64,000 nt of DNA. It comes from Humibacter ginsenosidimutans (GTDB lineage Bacteria > Actinomycetota > Actinomycetes > Actinomycetales > Microbacteriaceae). The notes under the pieces are model-generated. The model was not told where the DNA came from and made no database searches. It was given only the letters and a program-made list of their open reading frames with translations. This document shows, one piece after another, positions 1 through 9,509 of this stretch (within the stretch, counting starts at the first letter, position 1; the number at the start of each line of letters is the position of its first letter). The position numbers and the translations under genes were made by a program. Location of the stretch: positions 1,364,001 through 1,428,000 of the forward strand of contig NZ_CP042305.1 of NCBI RefSeq assembly GCF_007859675.1, in the 5' to 3' direction.

Positions 1-150
1 GACCCTCGCGTTGGTCTTGTGCGACTTGAAGCCGGCCGACGCCCGGCGTGCGAGCTCGTCGACCACCATCTGTCCGATGTTGTGACGGGTGCGCTCGTAC
101 TGCGTGCCTGGGTTGCCGAGGCCCACGATGAGCCAGGGCTGCTCAGCCAT
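1..150 (-). CDS. pth: Peptidyl-tRNA hydrolase, N-terminal part (cut by window edge)
   Basis: The 50 visible N-terminal residues carry the Pth signature [19 protein letters not shown], with Asn12 and His23 at the places of the catalytic Asn and His of the family. The enzyme hydrolyses the ester bond of peptidyl-tRNA that dropped off the ribosome, recycling tRNA in the cytoplasm. The ATG lies 30 bp downstream of the rplY stop, the usual rplY-pth arrangement, so the two are probably co-transcribed. The rest of the protein lies outside the window. Confidence 0.93.
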   Translation of the reverse strand, partial: MAEQPWLIVGLGNPGTQYERTRHNIGQMVVDELARRASAGFKSHKTNARV

Positions 151-180
151 GCACGCGCTCCGTCGACCGTCGGGAGTGGA

Positions 181-810
181 CTACTCGGCCGACTCTGCTG
201 CAGCCTCGGACTCGGCTGCCTCGGCCTCTGCGGCCTCCTCGGCCTCTTCGGTCTCCACGTCGACCGGGGCGGCAGGCACGGTGATCGCGACGACGAGCGC
301 CTCGGGGTCGCTCACCAGCGAGACGCCGTTCGGCAGGGTGATGTCGGCGGCCGTGATGTGCACGCCCTCCTCCAGGCCCTCGACGTCGACGACGACGCGC
401 TCCGGGATGTGCGTGGCCTCTGCCTCGACGGTGACCGTCGAGAGGTCCTGCACGACGATGGTGCCGGAGAACGACTCGCCCTCGATGTGCACGGGAACCT
501 CGACCTGAACCTTCTCGCCACGGCGCACGATGATGAGGTCGATGTGCTCGATGATCTGGTGCACCGGGTCCTTCTGCACGTCCTTGACCAGGGCGAGCTG
601 GGATGTGCCGGCGATGTCGAGGTCGAGCACCGCGTTGGCCTTGCGCAGGATCAGACCGAGCTGGTGGGCCGGCAGCGTGAGGTGCTGCGGGTCGGTGCCG
701 TGACCGTAGAGGACGGCCGGGATCTTGCCCGCCGCGCGGATCTTGCGTGCAGCGCCCTTGCCGAAGGAATCGCGCGCTTCCGCGACAACCTTGTTGCTGT
801 CGTCAGCCAT
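181..810 (-). CDS. rplY: 50S ribosomal protein L25 / general stress protein Ctc
   Basis: A 209-residue protein of the long (CTC) form. It has an N-terminal 5S-rRNA-binding L25 domain (about residues 5-95, with GKGAARKIRAAGKIPAVLYG), a C-terminal beta domain (about 100-185), and a Glu/Ala-rich acidic tail of about 25 residues typical of actinobacterial versions. It binds 5S rRNA in the large subunit. The start is the ATG at 810. The gene precedes pth on the same strand. Its usual upstream partner prs is about 29 kb away here instead of adjacent, so this copy must have its own promoter in the 241 bp upstream; I see no convincing consensus boxes there. Confidence 0.95.
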   Translation of the reverse strand: MADDSNKVVAEARDSFGKGAARKIRAAGKIPAVLYGHGTDPQHLTLPAHQLGLILRKANAVLDLDIAGTSQLALVKDVQKDPVHQIIEHIDLIIVRRGEKVQVEVPVHIEGESFSGTIVVQDLSTVTVEAEATHIPERVVVDVEGLEEGVHITAADITLPNGVSLVSDPEALVVAITVPAAPVDVETEEAEEAAEAEAAESEAAAESAE

Positions 811-1051
811 GATGATGTCTCGCTTTCGGTGGGCTGTCGGCCCACGTCGTCTTGGGGATTCGTTGTCAACTCGTGCTGCGTGTCAGCGTGAGGACAGACG
901 TGAGCCTGGTCCACCGCGTCGATCACGGATGCCTGTTCTGCGTTCACGAGAACGTGCAGGCATCCCTCGCCGAAGTTCGGTGCATCAGTCTACCAGCCCT
1001 CCGGCAGACGCCGAGCCGGCGGTTGAGGCCGGGGCATCGCGGTGCCGATTC

Positions 1052-1903
1052 TCACCCCAGCGCCTCGGCGCAGAGTTCGGCGAACAACTCGTCGGGCTCG
1101 CCGTCGAGCCCGCGCCTCGCGAACCAGGAGCACACGTTGCGCACGTCGCGCTCGAGAAGGTCGAACCCGTTCGGGTTGCCGATCAGATCGACGATCTGGG
1201 GCAGGTCGATCACGACGACTCTGCCGTGGTGCACGAGCAGGTTGTACGGCGAGAGGTCGCCGTGCGCGGTCTGCGCCCGCGCGAAACGGCGCATGATCTC
1301 GACGACCTGCGTGAAACAGTCGTAGAGCTCTTCGCCGGTCAGTTGAACGGACGCCAGCCGGGGAGCGGCCGTCGCCGTGGCGGCGTCGCCGATGAACTCC
1401 ATGAGGATCTCCGTGCCTTGCAGCTGCACGGGGTAGGGAACCGGGATGCACGAGCGCCACGCCTCGCACAGCGCGCCGAACTCCGCCGCGGCCCACTGGC
1501 CCGCGGCCACCGCGCGTCCGTACGCGGACTTGCGCGCCATGGCCCGCATGTCGCGGGTTCTGCGCACGCTGCGGCCCTCGGTGTAGGCGCTCGAGCGATG
1601 GAAGTCGCTCTGCTCGGCTCCGCGGTATCGCTTCGCGGCGAGCACCGCGGAACGCGCGCCATCGACGGAGGGCACCTCGCGCGGAACAGCGCGTTCCAGA
1701 AGCCAGACGTCGGCCTCTTTTCCGGACTTGACGATGCCGAGCTCGGTGTCGACGGCGTCGGCCGACGTGACGATCCAGTCGGGACGAGGCTTCGGCCCGC
1801 GCTCGCTTGGCATGGTCGCAGGCCAGGTCGACCTGCGTTGATCGTCGTCGATGTCGTAGACGGCGAAGGTGGGAACGACGAAGTCGTCGCCGAAGAAGGA
1901 CAC
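1052..1903 (-). CDS. RIO1-family serine/threonine kinase-like protein
   Basis: A 283-residue protein with a RIO kinase core. It has a flexible nucleotide loop GKEADV (61-66), a Lys in LAAKRYRG (about residue 91) that fits the ATP-anchoring lysine, the catalytic loop HGDLSPYN (214-221, Asp216 and Asn221), and the metal-binding IDLPQ (Asp233). These match the RIO1 pattern STGKEA / HxDLSxYN / IDxxQ. Bacterial members are usually uncharacterised; autophosphorylation and a role in ribosome biology are known mainly for archaeal and eukaryotic homologues, so the substrate here is unknown. It stands alone, with 241 bp to rplY and 217 bp to manD, and does not look part of either operon. Confidence 0.85.
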   Translation of the reverse strand: MSFFGDDFVVPTFAVYDIDDDQRRSTWPATMPSERGPKPRPDWIVTSADAVDTELGIVKSGKEADVWLLERAVPREVPSVDGARSAVLAAKRYRGAEQSDFHRSSAYTEGRSVRRTRDMRAMARKSAYGRAVAAGQWAAAEFGALCEAWRSCIPVPYPVQLQGTEILMEFIGDAATATAAPRLASVQLTGEELYDCFTQVVEIMRRFARAQTAHGDLSPYNLLVHHGRVVVIDLPQIVDLIGNPNGFDLLERDVRNVCSWFARRGLDGEPDELFAELCAEALG

Positions 1904-2120
1904 TGCGGTCTCCAGAAGGTGCGGAGGCCGCGAAGCCGTCGGCGAGGATGCTAGCGGCGAGCGGCCCCGAGTCGAGTGAAGGAAAGGACGGGGGCGCGGA
2001 AGAAATCGGCCACGTTCAACACCTCCTTCACTCTGGGCACCTTGCGGGTGCGACTTCGTCGACCTTACCGCACACGAAGGCCCGTTTCGAGGGGCTCGTC
2101 AGCGGTGCGCAGCACGCACG

Positions 2121-3371
2121 TCACCAGTCGTGCATGCTGCCGTCGAGCAGTCGGTTCACCGGCAGGTAGGCGCCGGAGTACGGGTGCGCGGCGGCGACCT
2201 CGTCGTCGTAGTCGACGCCGAGCCCTGGGGCATCCGAGGGGTTCAGCATGCCGTTCTCGAACGTGTACGTGGTGCGGAACACCTCGTGCGTGACGGGGGC
2301 GTGCTGCATGTACTCCTGGATGCCGAAGTTGGGGATGGAGAGCCCGAGGTGGATGGCCGCAGCCAGTCCGACGGGCGAGACGTCCGTCGGCCCGTGCGCA
2401 CCGGACTTGATCTGGTAGACGGCCGCGAAGTCGAAGATGCGCCGCAGTCCGGTGATGCCGCCCGCGTGGGTGACAGGGCTGCGCACGTAGTCGATGAGCT
2501 GCTCCTCGAAGAGCTCCCGGTAGTCCCAGATGGTGTTGAACACCTCGCCGATCGCGAGCGGCGTCGTGGTGTGCTCGCGTACCCGGCGCAACACGGCCTG
2601 GTTCTCGGCCGGGGTGACGTCTTCGAGCCAGAACAGGTCGTACGGTTCCAGGGACTTGCCCAATTTCGCGGCCTGGATGGGCGTGAGACGATGGTGGGCG
2701 TCGTGCAGCAGCGGCAGCTCTGGGCCGAACTCGTTGCGCACGGCCTCGAACACGGTGGGGATGTGCCGCAGGTACGCGCGCGTGTCCCACGTCTCCTCGA
2801 CGGGCAGGGCGCTGCGGCGGGCCGGCTCGTAGTCGTAACGGGCGTCAGAGCCGGCCGCGGTGCCGGCGGCGGCGTTGCTGGAGTGCGCCACGCCGTACAC
2901 CGATGGCAGGCCCGGGATGCCGGTCTGGATGCGGATGGCGCGGTAGCCCTCATCCATATGCTCGCGAATGGAGTCGAACAGCTCCGGCACGTCGACTCCG
3001 GATGCGTGCCCGTAGACGAGCAGGCCGTCGCGGCTGCGTCCGCCGAGCAGCTGGTACAGCGGCATGCCGGCCGCCTTCGCCTTGATGTCCCAGAGCGCTG
3101 TGTCCACGGCGGCGATCGCGGCCATGGTCACCGGTCCGCGACGCCAGTACGCGCCGCGGTACAGGTACTGCCAGGTGTCCTCGATGCGGCTCGCGTCGCG
3201 GCCGATGAGCAGCGGCACCACGTGTTCGGTCAGGTAGGCGGCGGCGGCGAGTTCGCGGCCGTTGAGCGTGGCGTCGCCGAGTCCGGTGAACCCGTCGTCG
3301 GTCGTGATGCGCAGGGTGACGAAGTTGCGGCCTGGGCTCGAGACGAGCACCTCCGCTGACTGGATGTTCAT
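2121..3371 (-). CDS. manD: D-mannonate dehydratase, enolase superfamily (ManD/RspA type)
   Basis: Dehydrates D-mannonate to 2-keto-3-deoxy-D-gluconate (KDG), the third step of glucuronate breakdown. This 416-residue protein has the enolase-superfamily N-terminal lid and a TIM barrel with the ManD ligands Asp224 (in LHDAHHRL), Glu250 (WLEDVTP) and Glu276 (AIGEVFN), plus His326 in SGAHGPTD. Some RspA/ManD members have low activity or use D-gluconate, but the neighbouring uxuB and uxaC favour mannonate. The ATG at 3371 has an AGGAG about 9 nt upstream; the frame stays open far upstream, but that part overlaps uxuB in another frame and is not coding. It is the last gene of the minus-strand uronate operon. 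Confidence 0.92.
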
Positions 3372-3450
3372 GGTGCGGTATCTCCTGATGGTGGTCTGCT
3401 GGTGGTGCGCGGCGGTCGGTGTGCCGCGCGGTCGGTCTGGTGGGCGGCGG

Positions 3451-4644
3451 TCAGCGAAGGTATACGCGTCTGGCGAGTCCTGGCTGCAGCACATCCAGCG
3501 CCTCAGCGAGATCGAGGCCGTGCGCACGGCCCCACGCCTCCACGGTGGCGAGGGATGCCCGGCCCGGCTCGCTGCCGGCGTCCAGTCGACGCGTGATGAT
3601 CGCGACCTGCCGCTGCCGGAGTTTCTGCAGGCCGCCGTCGTCGATCTGGAGGAGGCGGTGCGCGATGCGCGGGTTCGCGAAACGGGTGCGCAGGGCGGCG
3701 AGTGCGGCATCCGTCTCCGTGGCGTCGAACGGAAGCAGCACGCGGGCCTCGGCCCAGAGCTCCTCCAGCAGGCCACGGCATTCCGGGTCGGCGAACGCCT
3801 CGGCGACGGTCTCGTGTCCGCGCGGCATCCCCGTCGCTGCGAGCAGAGTGTGCCCGGCGTTGAGCAACCAGAGCTTGCGCTGCTCGTACGGCTCGACGTC
3901 GTCGACGAAGCGCACGCCGACGCTGTGCCACGCCGGTCTGCCTGCCGGGAACTCGCCGCAGACGACCCACTCGCTGAACGGCTCGGTGACCACCGGCACG
4001 GCGTCGTCGTGGCCGATGAGCTCGCGCGTTGCGGCACGGTCCGCGTCGGTGGTCGCCGGCGTGATGCGGTCGACCATGGTGGAGACGAATGCGACGTGCT
4101 CGCCGATCCAGCGCGCGAGCCGACCGTCGTCAACCTCGCGCAGCACCGCGAGGCGCAGTGCTTCGCCGTTGCCGCGCAGGTTGTCGCAGCTCACGAGCGC
4201 GATGTCACCGGCGGATGCCCGCGCCCGCGCCCGCAGGCCGCGCACGATCCGCGCCCCCGCGCTCTCCGTCTGCTGCTGAGCCGGTTCGTAACCGCGTTCT
4301 GTGATGGTGACAGTGAGCACGGCGACGCTCGGGTCAGCGATGGTGTGCTCCCACTCCGCCCCGGCGCCGTCGTGTGCGCGCGAGATGGCATCCGCGATCT
4401 CGGCGCTGTCGCCGTCGGCTGCTCGCGTGACGAGCGTGTAGACGCAGTCCTGTGCGCTCAGCGCCTCTGCTGCGCGGGGTGACCGGCCTGTGAAGGCGGC
4501 GATGCCCCAGCCGTCGGCATCCATCCCGAGCGCATTCGCGTGCTGCGTGTACCAGGCCTGGTGCGCGCGGTGGAAGTTGCCGAGCCCGAGGTGTGCCATA
4601 CGCACCGGATACCGGTGACCGCGAGCCTGAGCGATCGACGGCAT
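3451..4644 (-). CDS. uxuB: Fructuronate reductase (D-mannonate oxidoreductase), mannitol dehydrogenase family
   Basis: Reduces D-fructuronate to D-mannonate with NAD(P)H. This 397-residue polyol-specific long-chain dehydrogenase has an N-terminal Rossmann segment with the family start pattern [15 protein letters not shown] and the catalytic K-x4-N-x2-H motif (Lys257, Asn262, His265). The ATG at 4644 is chosen because family homology begins there, a GGGGA lies about 9 nt upstream, and it avoids overlap with the preceding gene, which ends at 4665. Fructuronate reductase rather than mannitol or tagaturonate activity is inferred from the adjacent manD and the nearby uxaC. It is in the middle of the minus-strand uronate operon. 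Confidence 0.88.
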
Positions 4645-4664
4645 GCCGGCGTTCCCCACGCGGC

Positions 4665-5531
4665 TCAGCGCCCGTTCGCCGCGACGGCGCGCTCGTGCGC
4701 CGCCTTCACGAATGCGAGGTTGTCCGCCGTGCGTTGCGCGAGCGGCAGCTCGGTGGAGAAGTCCTCGAGTGTGACCCAGCGGTCGTAGCCGACCGTCGCG
4801 AGCGCTGCGAAGTAGTCGTCGACGTCGACCTGGCCGTCGCGCAGCGTCGCCCAGTCGGCGCGCCACACGGCCGAGCCATCGGCCCGACGCTCGCCGGTGG
4901 GATGCCATGCCACGTTCTTCACGTGCACATGTGCAAGGTACTCCCCCAGCAGCTCGAATCCCGCGAGGTAGTCCTCGTGCCCCTCGAACACGACGTTGCC
5001 ACTGTCGTGGATGACGCCGATGTGCTCAGGGTCCAGCCCTTCGAGCATGCGGTATGCGGCCGATGCCGACGACGTGATCGTGCGGTGGTGCATCTCGATC
5101 AGTGCCTGCACGCCGTGGTGCGCGGCGCGCGACGCGACCCACTCCAGGTCGGCCCGAGTCGCCGTGAAGAGCTCGCGGTAGGGCCCGGTGCCGAGCTCCG
5201 GCATGGTCACCCGCACGCGGTGTGCGCCGAGCACCGAGGTGGCCGCGAGCATCCGCTCCACGTTCTCGTGGTCGAAGGCGCGCGCGTAGCCGCCGATGCC
5301 CGAGTACGCCAGCCCCGCGTCGCGTGTGACACGTGCGATCTCGTCGAGGTGCCGCTCGAGACCCGTGAGCGGCCAGGTCGCGCGGTTGCCGGCCCAGAAG
5401 CCGGGCTCGGCGGCGGGCTGCTGGTCGGTGACGCGCCACTCGATGCCGTCCCAGCCCTGGGCGGCGAGCGCCGCGGCGGCCTCGGCCGGCGTCCATTGCG
5501 GAGTGGACGCGGTGAAGACGGAGAACCTCAT
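4665..5531 (-). CDS. Sugar phosphate isomerase/epimerase family protein (xylose isomerase-like TIM barrel), first copy
   Basis: A 288-residue AP-endonuclease-2/xylose-isomerase-type TIM barrel. Visible family features are the N-terminal strand MRFSVFTAS, Glu in ALIEMHHRT, Asp-His in HIGVIHDSGN, His in HVHVKNV and a C-terminal Glu in WVTLEDFS, together the usual divalent-metal ligands. The substrate cannot be read from the sequence. Its start overlaps the stop of the upstream oxidoreductase by ATGA (5528-5531), so the two are translationally coupled. Pairs of such isomerases with a Gfo/Idh enzyme are common in clusters that interconvert keto-sugars or inositols. A second, only distantly similar copy lies at 6730-7593. 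Confidence 0.85.
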   Translation of the reverse strand: MRFSVFTASTPQWTPAEAAAALAAQGWDGIEWRVTDQQPAAEPGFWAGNRATWPLTGLERHLDEIARVTRDAGLAYSGIGGYARAFDHENVERMLAATSVLGAHRVRVTMPELGTGPYRELFTATRADLEWVASRAAHHGVQALIEMHHRTITSSASAAYRMLEGLDPEHIGVIHDSGNVVFEGHEDYLAGFELLGEYLAHVHVKNVAWHPTGERRADGSAVWRADWATLRDGQVDVDDYFAALATVGYDRWVTLEDFSTELPLAQRTADNLAFVKAAHERAVAANGR

Positions 5532-6733
5532 CGAACGACCCCCTCGAGGCTCTGCCCACCACCGACGACCGGTTCCACCTCGTCGTACCTGCCTGCGAGC
5601 ACGTCGTCGATCAGCACGGCTTCGCCGAGCGTCGCCGAGACGTAGAGACCGCGCACCACGGCGAGCGAGAGCAGCGCTGCGTCGACGGTGACTCCAGGCG
5701 CCCGGCCGGTGCGGATCGCCTCCACCACGTCGGTGTACTGCCTGAAATGACCGGCCAGAAAGCCGTCGTCTTCGTGTCCGCCCGCGAGGAACTGCGGGGC
5801 CACGATGCTCTCCTTCTGATCCTGGGCATCGGGTGCTGCGTCGGTGCCGCTGGCCGTGCTGGCAGCGGCGAAGGCATCCTGATCGGCGGCGTGGAAGTAG
5901 GCGAGCTTGTCGTCGTCGATGATCGCCGAGCCGCGGCTGCCGTGCACCTGCAACCGCGCGGACAGGCCCGGGTACGCGGCGGTGGTGCAGTGGATGACGC
6001 CGAGTGCGCCGTTCTCGAACCGTATCGTCGCCGCCGCCACATCTTCGACTTCGATGCCCTCGTGCGCGAGAAGAGCGGTCTCAGCGGAGATCGTCACCGG
6101 TCGGCCGAGCATCCAGACGAGCAGATCGACCGTGTGGATGCCCTGGTTCGCGACGGCGCCCCCGCCGTCGAGCTCCCACGTGCCGCGCCACTGGCCGGAG
6201 TCGTAGTAGCCCTGCGAGCGATACCAGGCGACGCTGCAGACGCCCGAGGTGAGCGCGCCGAAAGCGCCGCCGTGCGCCGCGTCCGCCACCGCGACCGACG
6301 CGGGATCGAAGCGGTGCTGGCTGATCACGCTCACCATCAATCCGCGGGCGGTCGCCACCGTCGCGAGTTCGGCGATCCGTCGGGCGCGTGGCATGACCGT
6401 GTCGAGTGGTTTCTCGATGACGACGTGCGCACCGACGGAGAGCGCCTCTTCGGCCAGTTGCACGTGGAGCCCCGACGGAGTGCAGATGGCGAAGAGGTCG
6501 ATCGCGGTCGTCGAGGCGGCCTCTGAAATGCTGCCGAATGTGAGCGGGCGGGATGCCCCCGATGCCTCGACATCGTCTGCGGCGGCCAGCAATGCCGCAG
6601 GCACTGCGTCGACGAAGGCGACGAGCTCGAGGTCCGGGTGCGCCGATGCGACGTGCCCGTGGTGGCGCCCGATGGTGCCGGCGCCGACGACGGCGAGACG
6701 AAGGGGTGCGGGCTTCTCTGACGCTGAGCTCAT
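5528..6733 (-). CDS. Gfo/Idh/MocA family NAD(P)-dependent sugar oxidoreductase
   Basis: A 401-residue protein with an N-terminal Rossmann fold (VVGAGTIGRHH, about residues 15-25), the family EKPLDT segment carrying the catalytic Lys, and a C-terminal alpha/beta domain containing GGGAVANQGIHTVDLL. Members oxidise or reduce sugars, inositols or glycosides at one carbon. It is flanked on both sides by TIM-barrel isomerases with ATGA overlaps (5528-5531 and 6730-6733), so the three form a tight translational unit. The substrate is unknown; one idea is processing of a glycoside or keto-sugar to release a uronate for the UxaC-UxuB-ManD route. Confidence 0.87.
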   Translation of the reverse strand: MSSASEKPAPLRLAVVGAGTIGRHHGHVASAHPDLELVAFVDAVPAALLAAADDVEASGASRPLTFGSISEAASTTAIDLFAICTPSGLHVQLAEEALSVGAHVVIEKPLDTVMPRARRIAELATVATARGLMVSVISQHRFDPASVAVADAAHGGAFGALTSGVCSVAWYRSQGYYDSGQWRGTWELDGGGAVANQGIHTVDLLVWMLGRPVTISAETALLAHEGIEVEDVAAATIRFENGALGVIHCTTAAYPGLSARLQVHGSRGSAIIDDDKLAYFHAADQDAFAAASTASGTDAAPDAQDQKESIVAPQFLAGGHEDDGFLAGHFRQYTDVVEAIRTGRAPGVTVDAALLSLAVVRGLYVSATLGEAVLIDDVLAGRYDEVEPVVGGGQSLEGVVR

Positions 6734-7593
6734 CGCAGCGTGACTCCGATCTGTTCGGTAAGGGCTCGGAAGGCGCGGGCGGCGCGGCCGAACGCCGCCG
6801 GTCCGCTGAATCCGCCGAGCGAGGTGAAGTCGGTGAGGTGAGGTTCCAGTGAGGCGTAGCCGGAGTATCCGGCGTCGCGCAACGCCGTGACGGTGTCGAG
6901 CAGTTCCCCGTCGCCCTCGCCGGCCGGCACCACCTCCGAGGTGGCGCGCACGGCATCCTTCACCTGGAGGTAGTCGACGTACGGGGCGAGGGGGGCCCAG
7001 CCGTCGCTGAACGGGCGCACGCCGCATTGCACATAGTTCGCGTTGTCCCAGGCGAGTCGGAGCGCATCGGAGCCGACGGATTCGACGATGTCGAGCACAC
7101 GCGACGGCACGTCGCCATAGATCTCCTTCTCGTTCTCGTGCAGCAGCACGACGTGTTCGCTCTCTGCGACCTCGGCGAGCGCACGCATCCGCACGAGCAC
7201 CTCGTCGCGAACCTCCTCCGCCGAGCGCTCCGGTGCCCGATAGAACGAGAAGACCCTGATGTACCGCGTTTCGAGCACATGCGCCGCGTCGATCGCGCGC
7301 CGCAGCCGCGCGACCTCGTGATCGACGGGCAGCGCGACATCCACTTTGCCGATCGGTGAGGCGATCGCGGACACGGTTTGACCGCGCTCGCGGAACAGGT
7401 CGCGCAAAGCGCCGACCTGTTCGTCACTCATCTCGACGATGTTCGTGCCCCATGCGCTGCGCACCTCGATGGCGCTGGCTCCCAACGACTGCAAGACCGC
7501 GACCTGGATGATCGGGTCGGCGTCGATCTCGTCGCCGAAGCCGGAGAGCTCCCACTGGAGTCCTGGTTCTGCGGAGCTTTGCCGGTTCGTCAC
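6730..7593 (-). CDS. Sugar phosphate isomerase/epimerase family protein (TIM barrel), second copy
   Basis: A 287-residue TIM barrel of the xylose-isomerase-like superfamily. Metal-site candidates are Glu in LLHENEKEIYG, Asp/Asn in LAWDNANYV, the DYLQVKDA strand and a C-terminal Glu in YASLEPHL. It differs clearly from the copy at 4665-5531, so this is not a recent duplication. The ATG at 7593 follows a short gap after the transporter genes, and the stop overlaps the start of the oxidoreductase. Epimerisation or isomerisation of an imported sugar is the likely role; the exact substrate is unknown. Confidence 0.84.
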   Translation of the reverse strand: MTNRQSSAEPGLQWELSGFGDEIDADPIIQVAVLQSLGASAIEVRSAWGTNIVEMSDEQVGALRDLFRERGQTVSAIASPIGKVDVALPVDHEVARLRRAIDAAHVLETRYIRVFSFYRAPERSAEEVRDEVLVRMRALAEVAESEHVVLLHENEKEIYGDVPSRVLDIVESVGSDALRLAWDNANYVQCGVRPFSDGWAPLAPYVDYLQVKDAVRATSEVVPAGEGDGELLDTVTALRDAGYSGYASLEPHLTDFTSLGGFSGPAAFGRAARAFRALTEQIGVTLR

Positions 7594-7651
7594 GTCGTCC
7601 GGTTTCCTTTCGTTTCGATCGGTTGGTGTTCTCGTTCGCCCGCACTGCGGT

Positions 7652-8548
7652 TCACTTGACGCTTCCCGCCGTGAGTCCGCCGACGAGCCAGCGCTGCAGA
7701 CAGAGATAGAGGACGACCACCGGAGCCGCGCAGATCAGCGAGGCCGCCATCAACTGTCCGTAGAGCGGCAGCGAGCCGCCCGACTGCGAGGCGCTGAACA
7801 GATTGAGCGCGATCGAGACCGTCTGCGTGTCGGTGTTGGTCATGACGGAGGCGAAGAGCACGTCGTTCCAGCCCTGCAAGAACGAGAAGATGCCGGCCAC
7901 GACGATCCCGGGCCAGCTCAGCGGCAGGATGACCTGGGCGATGATGCGCAGGTTGGAAGCGCCGTCCATGCGTGCGGCCTCCTCGAGCTCCGGCGGCAAC
8001 CCGCGGAGGTACGTCACCATGACCCAGGTCGCGAACGGCAACGCGAACGTGAGGTACGTGATGAAGAGCCCCCAGCGGGTCCCGATGACCTGCACACCGA
8101 TGTAGGTGCTGAAGGACGAGAAGACGACGAAGAGCGGCAGCAGCAAGAGGGTTCCGGGGATCGATTGCAGGATCAACAGCGAGCGCAGGATGGTGACGCG
8201 CCCCAGAAACGTGAATCTGACCAGCACGTAGGCGGTCGCGACGGCGATCACGGTCGCCACGACCGCCGTGGAGCCGGCGACCACGATGCTGTTGAACATG
8301 CCGTTCGCGAGGCCGACCGTGGACCAGATCTTCACATAGTTGGCGAGCGTGAACGACGACGGGAAGTATTCGCCGCTGGCCACCCCGAGATCGGAGTTCA
8401 CCGACCCGAAGACCACGAACATGAGCGGCAGCGCGATCACGATCAGGATCACCGCGATCACGATCGCGCGCACCCACACCGGTACGAGAACAGCGATGTT
8501 CGCCGTCGCACGGCCCCGTTTGCCTGTGCGAATGGTCGTCGTGCTCAT
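7652..8548 (-). CDS. Carbohydrate ABC transporter permease, MalG type
   Basis: A 298-residue inner-membrane permease with about six predicted membrane segments. The EAA loop EEAARMDGASNLRIIAQVIL, which docks the ATPase, lies in the second half. It belongs to the CUT1 family and pairs with the MalF-type permease encoded just upstream (1-bp gap) and the lipoprotein at 9506-10858. No ATPase gene is present in the cluster, which is normal for actinobacterial CUT1 importers that share one MsiK-type ATPase encoded elsewhere. The likely cargo, from the genes around it, is a uronate or a uronate-containing oligosaccharide. Confidence 0.93.
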   Translation of the reverse strand: MSTTTIRTGKRGRATANIAVLVPVWVRAIVIAVILIVIALPLMFVVFGSVNSDLGVASGEYFPSSFTLANYVKIWSTVGLANGMFNSIVVAGSTAVVATVIAVATAYVLVRFTFLGRVTILRSLLILQSIPGTLLLLPLFVVFSSFSTYIGVQVIGTRWGLFITYLTFALPFATWVMVTYLRGLPPELEEAARMDGASNLRIIAQVILPLSWPGIVVAGIFSFLQGWNDVLFASVMTNTDTQTVSIALNLFSASQSGGSLPLYGQLMAASLICAAPVVVLYLCLQRWLVGGLTAGSVK

Positions 8549-8549
8549 C

Positions 8550-9509
8550 TCATGCCTCCTTTCCCACGTCGAGCCGCATCATGCGCAGATACACAATGAG
8601 CGGAATGGCGAGCAGCACGAGCGACAGCACCGCGGTCGCCGCACCGAGACCGAAGCGGAAGATCGTGAAGCTCTGGATGTAGGTGAGGAACGGCAGCGTC
8701 TGCACGTTGTTCGGCGCCGGTATGCCGAACAGCACGTACGGCAGCGTGAAGTTGTTGATGTGGCTGAGCACCGAAACGACACAGGCGAGCGCCAGCGGAC
8801 CGCCGATGTTGGGGAACACGATCGACCGCAGCTGCCTGCCCCACGTCACGCCGTCGAGCGCGGCCGCCTCGAAGACCTGGTGCTCGATGGTCTGCAACCC
8901 CGCCAGCGTCAGCAGATAGATGAACGGCCACGACGCCCAGATCTCCACGATCACGAGCGTCCAGAACGCGTTCGGCCCGTTGAGCCACAGATTCGAGTGG
9001 ATGCCGAAGAACGAGAGCAGCCCCGTCCACACGCCGCCGGGCTGCATGATCGTGCGCCAGATGGTCGCGACCACGAACGATGGGATGACGTACGGCACGA
9101 GGAAAAGGGACCGCACGACCGCGCGTCCACGGAACGCGTTGTGCGTGACGATCGCCGCGGCGACGCCGATCGGAATGCTCAGCACGGTCGCGATGACGGC
9201 GAATCCGATGCTCACCGCCAACGACTGGAAGAACTGGGTCTGCGTCACGACGACGACGTAGTTCTCCAGCGCCACGAACGGCGCACCGAGCCACTGCCGG
9301 ATCGTGTACTGACTGAGATCCAGCAACGACATCCAGATCGCCATGACGAGCGGGATCAACACGATGACGGTGAGCAGCACGGCCCCGGGGATCAGCATCC
9401 ACAACGGCCGGCCGCGCTTGGCGACGGTGCGACGCCGCTTTCTCGGCGGCGGCGAGTCGGTCGTCCGCTGCACGGACGACCGACTCGTGATGGTGGCCTG
9501 CGACATCAC
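8550..9509 (-). CDS. Carbohydrate ABC transporter permease, MalF type
   Basis: A permease of about 319 residues with an Arg/Lys-rich cytoplasmic N-terminus, about six membrane helices, and the EAA loop FEAAALDGVTWGRQLRSIVF. Two starts are possible: GTG at 9509, which gives a GTGA overlap with the binding-protein stop, or ATG at 9506, which gives a TGATG junction. Either way it is translationally coupled to the binding-protein gene. Together with the MalG-type partner it forms the membrane channel of a CUT1 sugar importer. Confidence 0.92.
   Translation of the reverse strand: MMSQATITSRSSVQRTTDSPPPRKRRRTVAKRGRPLWMLIPGAVLLTVIVLIPLVMAIWMSLLDLSQYTIRQWLGAPFVALENYVVVVTQTQFFQSLAVSIGFAVIATVLSIPIGVAAAIVTHNAFRGRAVVRSLFLVPYVIPSFVVATIWRTIMQPGGVWTGLLSFFGIHSNLWLNGPNAFWTLVIVEIWASWPFIYLLTLAGLQTIEHQVFEAAALDGVTWGRQLRSIVFPNIGGPLALACVVSVLSHINNFTLPYVLFGIPAPNNVQTLPFLTYIQSFTIFRFGLGAATAVLSLVLLAIPLIVYLRMMRLDVGKEA

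Noticed and set aside
2121..4133. manD as a 670-residue fusion protein
   Set aside because: The extra N-terminal 250 residues are the uxuB gene read in another frame; a good ATG with AGGAG at 3371 gives the normal 416-residue enzyme.
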